A DNA stretch of 64,000 nt, from contig NZ_AP028461.1 of assembly GCF_033097365.1 (NCBI RefSeq), positions 10,319,501-10,383,500 on the forward strand, in the 5' to 3' direction. The notes beneath the pieces were generated by a model. That model saw only the letters and a list, made by a program, of their open reading frames with translations. It was not told where the DNA came from and ran no database searches. Below, piece after piece: positions 61,801 to 64,000 of this stretch; position 1 is the first letter of the stretch, and every line of letters begins with the position of its first letter. Origin of the DNA: Actinoplanes sichuanensis (GTDB lineage Bacteria; Actinomycetota; Actinomycetes; Mycobacteriales; Micromonosporaceae). Both the position numbers and the translations under genes were made by a program.

Positions 61801-62868
61801 CCGGATCAGCCGACCGGTGACCGTGGACCGACGGTGGACGACCAGGTGGACGGGGAGATCGAGCTTCCGGTCGGGCGGCCGCCCCGAGCCCTGACCCTGG
61901 CCTCACTGGTGGCCGAGTTGCGTACCGTCGTGGTGGGAAGTGCCGAGACGCCCAGCCGCAAGCGCGCTGCCGCGGCCGAGCTCGCACGCCTCGCGGCCGC
62001 CGGTGTGCCGGGGGCGCATCCGGACGAGTGGTGGGGCCTGCGTCCGCTCTCCGACGACCGGCCGCTCGTCGACGAGGGCGAGCCGGTGAAGGTCACCCCG
62101 TCGTCGATGGAGAGCGCGTTGCGGTGCAGTCTGCGCTGGCTGCTGGAACGGCACGGGGGCGCGGCGCCGACCGGCCCGGCGCAGGGGATCGGCAACCTGG
62201 TGCACGCCGCGGCGATGCTGGCCGAGGACGCGAACGCGGACCGGGAGAAGCTGGTCGAGTACGTGTCGGCGCGGTTCGACTCGATCGAGCTGGCCGCCCA
62301 GTGGCTGGCCGGGCCGGAGCACGATCGCGCCCAGGCGATGGTGGACAAGCTGCTGCGCTGGCTGGCGGTGAACCCGCGGCGGCTGCTGGCGATCGAGCAC
62401 GAGTTCACGGTGCGGCTGGAGGACGAGCGGAACCCGATCCAGCTGACCGGCCGGGTGGACCGGTTGGAGGTGGACGAGGAGGGCCGGCTCGTCGTGATCG
62501 ACTTGAAGACCGGCAAGACGACCGCCGTGTCGGCGTCCGACGTGGCGGAGAACGCGCAGCTCGGCGGATACCAGGCGGCGATCGACGCGGGCGCGTTCGC
62601 GGATTTCGGCACCGACAGCGGCGGCGCGGCGCTGGTGCAGCTGGGACCGGGCAAGGACGCCCGGGAGCAGATGCAGGTGCCGCTGGCCGAGGCCACCGAC
62701 CCGGGTTGGGCGGACGGCATGGTTCGCCGGACCGCGGCGGCGATGGCGGCGTCCACGTTCTCCGCGGTGGCCAACAGCAGGTGCCGGGTCTGCCCGGTAC
62801 GAACCAGTTGCCCGATCTCCGGCAAGGGCCGGCAGGTCGTCGAGCCGAACGGACCGGATCAGGACTGA
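58843..62868 (+). CDS. adnB: AdnB-like helicase-nuclease subunit
   Basis: This 1341-residue protein combines a UvrD-type motor with a C-terminal RecB-family nuclease. Walker A is GGPGTGKTSVL. Other helicase motifs include FHAYAFGLLRR, the motif-III-like AFADPDSSIFGFRGAD and motif V LLTAHAAKGLEWDVV. The nuclease has VIDLKTGKT, with Fe-S cysteines in ALRCSLRWLL and RCRVCPVRTSC. With the next gene it forms an AdnA/AdnB pair for double-strand-break end resection. It exceeds mycobacterial AdnB by about 250 residues, partly through two repeat-built insertions. The GTG at 58843 is the likely start. Confidence 0.9.
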   Translation: MSTPVSLPPVRRPTYRLVRRPRPVVPALPVDPVQRRVAGHTSGPLLVIGGPGTGKTSVLVESVAARIAEGTDPERILILTFGRRSAAALRDRIEARIADDPGRIVHEPLVRTFHAYAFGLLRRAAAERGEPSPRLLTGPEQDLIIRELLAVVADPEAPDQIGWPEALRPALPTRAFAQQLRDLMQRAAERGVGPVELARLGERLGRDDWPAAARFLREYVAVLALRDVTTRGSTAYDPAELVRAASGLLADEPDLLEAERRRLDHVYVDELAETDPAQVDLLAQVAGGGKPLVAFADPDSSIFGFRGADPAVVTAFPPRFRSVSGAPAETVVLHTNYRAAPPLLTATTRVTRRMRGPMAHRLMYPPAPPPSPAAPAPAVPPASSVGPAAPPASPIAAVGPASSITAADSASGSAESVAAATASPTSTDAVSGSAESVAAATASVTSTDSVSGSAGSLAAAAAAPTSTDSEASPETGAAPEGPKSPADGEVDFGPVPAAIVRTFRSTAAETAYIAHALREAHLLHGVPWSRMAVLMRSTTLQQPSVQRALAAAGVPTIIHAEDLPLHLQPAVAPFLLLLRCAVDPDALNEEAAVALLHSPLGGADPLTERRLRQGLRALAISAGDRRASGELLVDAVRDPAGLDLVERRWARPAQTVARLLAVAREAAAEAGASAEQVLWTVWRESGLHDRWYAMSTGNTPMPDQRDSARARAWRSEAADRDLDAMVVLFDAAARFVDRLPGAGVSVFLDHVLGQELPADSIAPSADRGEAVRLLTAHAAKGLEWDVVILAGVQEGIWPDLRLRGSLLGSERLVDVLAGRPATGPEAILGETSALLDEERRLFYVATTRARRRLVVTAVASASVGGSVGEEQPSRFLTELATPSRGPGGERPPGPPRPDPWDTGPPDSPGDPAGGGGAAEDKTPGEDETPDEDKTPDEGEALGEDKTLGEGGASGEGEAHGADTTSAADTTSTKTVGPDDRSGPVPGPDQPTGDRGPTVDDQVDGEIELPVGRPPRALTLASLVAELRTVVVGSAETPSRKRAAAAELARLAAAGVPGAHPDEWWGLRPLSDDRPLVDEGEPVKVTPSSMESALRCSLRWLLERHGGAAPTGPAQGIGNLVHAAAMLAEDANADREKLVEYVSARFDSIELAAQWLAGPEHDRAQAMVDKLLRWLAVNPRRLLAIEHEFTVRLEDERNPIQLTGRVDRLEVDEEGRLVVIDLKTGKTTAVSASDVAENAQLGGYQAAIDAGAFADFGTDSGGAALVQLGPGKDAREQMQVPLAEATDPGWADGMVRRTAAAMAASTFSAVANSRCRVCPVRTSCPISGKGRQVVEPNGPDQD
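60061..60240. repeat. 60-bp in-frame tandem repeat in adnB, three units
   Basis: Units start at 60061, 60121 and 60181, each carrying GGCTCGGCCG near base 16 and ending in a GACCTC-containing stretch. They encode a 20-residue segment around SGSAESVAAATAS. A fourth unit starts at 60241 and fades after about 12 bases. The segment lies in a Pro/Ala/Ser-rich insertion between helicase motifs. Confidence 0.9.
61597..61758. repeat. 18-bp in-frame tandem repeat in adnB, nine units
   Basis: Nine 18-base units run without gaps from 61597, beginning GAGGACAAAACGCCGGGC and ending GCGGACACCACGTCGACA. They encode acidic hexapeptides such as EDKTPG, EDETPD, EGEALG and ADTTSA. The stretch lies in the linker between the motor and the nuclease domain. 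Its A-runs (CAAAACG) are unusual in this GC-rich gene. Confidence 0.92.
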
Positions 62869-64000
62869 TGACGCAGCCGACGTTGTTCGCCGAGGGTCCG
62901 CAGCCCCGCCGTCAGGTTCGGTCGGGCCCTAGGTTCACGCCGCGTGAGCTGGCCCGGATGCTGCACCTGCACGAGCCGACGGCCGAGCAGGACGCGATCG
63001 TCGCCGCACCGGTGGAACCGCTGCTGGTGGTGGCGGGCGCCGGGTCGGGCAAGACCGAGACGATGGCGTCGCGGGTGGTGTGGCTGGTCGCGAACGGCTA
63101 CGCGCACCCGGGCGAGATCCTGGGTCTGACGTTCACCCGGAAGGCGGCGGGCGAGCTGGCGCACCGGGTCCGGACCAGGTTGGGCCAGCTGAGTCGCCGC
63201 CTGGGCCGGGACGAGGCACTCGCCGGCGAGCCGACCATCTCCACCTATCACGCGTACGCCGCCCGGGTGGTCACCGAGCACGGACTGCGAGCCGGATACG
63301 AGCCGTCCGCGCGCCTGCTGACCGAGGCCGCCCGCTGGCAGATCGTCGACTCGCTGGTCCGGACGTACACCGGCGAGATGACCGGGCTGAACCGCGCGCC
63401 CGGCACGGTCACCGACGACGTGCTGGCGCTGGCCGCCGAGATGGCCGAGCATCTGGTCGGCCCGGACGATCTGGCCGCGTGGACCGGCCGGTTCTTCGCC
63501 GATGTCCAGGAGTACCCGGGACGGGTCTACAAGGACGTCTCCGAGGTGCTGCGCCGCCAGCAGAACAGGCTCACCCTGCTGCCCCTGGTCCGCCTCTACG
63601 AGCAGCGCAAACTCGACCTGGAGGCGATGGACTTCGGCGACCAGATGGCCCGTGCCGCACTCGTCGCCCGGGACCATCCGGAGGTCGGCGCGATCGAGCG
63701 GGGCCGGTTCCGGATCGTGCTGCTCGACGAGTACCAGGACACCAGTCACGCCCAGGTGACGATGCTGAACAACCTGTTCGGCGGCGGGCACCCGGTGACC
63801 GCGGTCGGTGACCCGTGCCAGTCGATCTACGGCTGGCGAGGTGCCTCCGCGGGGACGCTGGAACGGTTCCCGGAGGAGTTCCGTGACTCGGCCGGCCACC
63901 CGTCCTGGGTGCGCACGCTGACCCGGAGCTGGCGGAACCGGCCGGAGATCCTGCGGGTGGCGAACACCGTGTCGGCGCCACTGCGTGCACAGGTGCACCA
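62868..64000 (+). CDS. adnA: AdnA-like helicase-nuclease subunit, N-terminal part (runs off the window)
   Basis: The visible 377 residues are a UvrD/PcrA-type motor. Walker A is VVAGAGSGKTETMASRVV, then GLTFTRKAAGELAHR (motif Ia), STYHAYAARVV, LLDEYQDTSHAQ (motif II) and AVGDPCQSIYGWRGASA (motif III). The ATG overlaps the adnB stop by one base (TGATG), so the subunits are made together. The nuclease domain expected in AdnA lies beyond the edge. Confidence 0.9.
   Translation, partial: MTQPTLFAEGPQPRRQVRSGPRFTPRELARMLHLHEPTAEQDAIVAAPVEPLLVVAGAGSGKTETMASRVVWLVANGYAHPGEILGLTFTRKAAGELAHRVRTRLGQLSRRLGRDEALAGEPTISTYHAYAARVVTEHGLRAGYEPSARLLTEAARWQIVDSLVRTYTGEMTGLNRAPGTVTDDVLALAAEMAEHLVGPDDLAAWTGRFFADVQEYPGRVYKDVSEVLRRQQNRLTLLPLVRLYEQRKLDLEAMDFGDQMARAALVARDHPEVGAIERGRFRIVLLDEYQDTSHAQVTMLNNLFGGGHPVTAVGDPCQSIYGWRGASAGTLERFPEEFRDSAGHPSWVRTLTRSWRNRPEILRVANTVSAPLRAQVH

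Noticed and set aside
58843..64000. An anti-phage helicase-nuclease defence system
   Set aside because: The pair matches the housekeeping AdnB/AdnA double-strand-break resection enzyme in domain order and gene order, and no defence-type partners are nearby.

Overview
The window is a 64 kb stretch of a high-GC actinobacterial chromosome. Mycothiol biosynthesis (mshB), an Sdh1-type succinate dehydrogenase, an AdnB/AdnA helicase-nuclease pair, GTG/TTG starts and many 4-base ATGA/GTGA overlaps suggest the Micromonosporaceae, with Actinoplanes a likely genus. The genus is inference from gene content and composition. No rRNA, tRNA, CRISPR array, transposase or phage gene was seen.

Layout. 0-6 kb: 5' part of valS, an alkylation-repair pair (ogt and an Ada-AlkA fusion), an alpha/beta hydrolase behind two operator-like dyads, and ychF. 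6-13 kb: small accessory genes (GNAT, TetR, PAP2, MarR, a G5-domain surface protein, a nucleotidyltransferase, membrane and PH-domain proteins, a degenerate pterin dehydratase, a NUDIX hydrolase). 13-28 kb: a catabolic island with an acyl-CoA synthetase divergent from TetR-aldehyde dehydrogenase-alcohol dehydrogenase. A head-to-tail run of nine genes follows: a branched-chain-type ABC importer, two SDRs, an APH-type acyl-CoA kinase and an ACAD10/11-like acyl-CoA dehydrogenase, with a second TetR gene as the tenth. Its closest known logic is the levulinate/4-hydroxyacid (lva) pathway. A similar dyad lies before both halves. 28-32 kb: AlkB, a drug exporter with its TetR, and a GNAT. 32-36 kb: sdhCAB behind unusual nested dyads. 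36-39 kb: tldD and tldE with a 28-codon reading frame coupled between them. 39-46 kb: Uma2, a catalytically defective S9 peptidase homologue, mshB, DUF6113, a GNAT, ferredoxin and dapC. 46-51 kb: SIMPL and DUF4407 proteins and a minus-strand array of five small secreted or anchored proteins, three or four of them sharing one beta-sandwich plan. 51-64 kb: a methyltransferase, a MerR-beta-clamp fusion, lysE/lysG, dapD/dapE, two LOG-family genes, adnB and the start of adnA.

The genes work together in several units. DapC, DapD and DapE are three successive steps of lysine/diaminopimelate synthesis, and LysE/LysG next door would export the surplus amino acid. Ogt, Ada-AlkA and AlkB form an alkylation-repair set. 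The 13-28 kb island looks like uptake, activation and oxidation of an unidentified oxygenated short- or medium-chain acid or alcohol.

A recurring sequence-level theme is short tandem duplication (14-87 bp units), often across gene ends and stop codons, at 7.2, 9.6, 18.7, 31.2 and 37.4 kb, with further in-frame repeats inside genes at 42.2, 60.1 and 61.6 kb.
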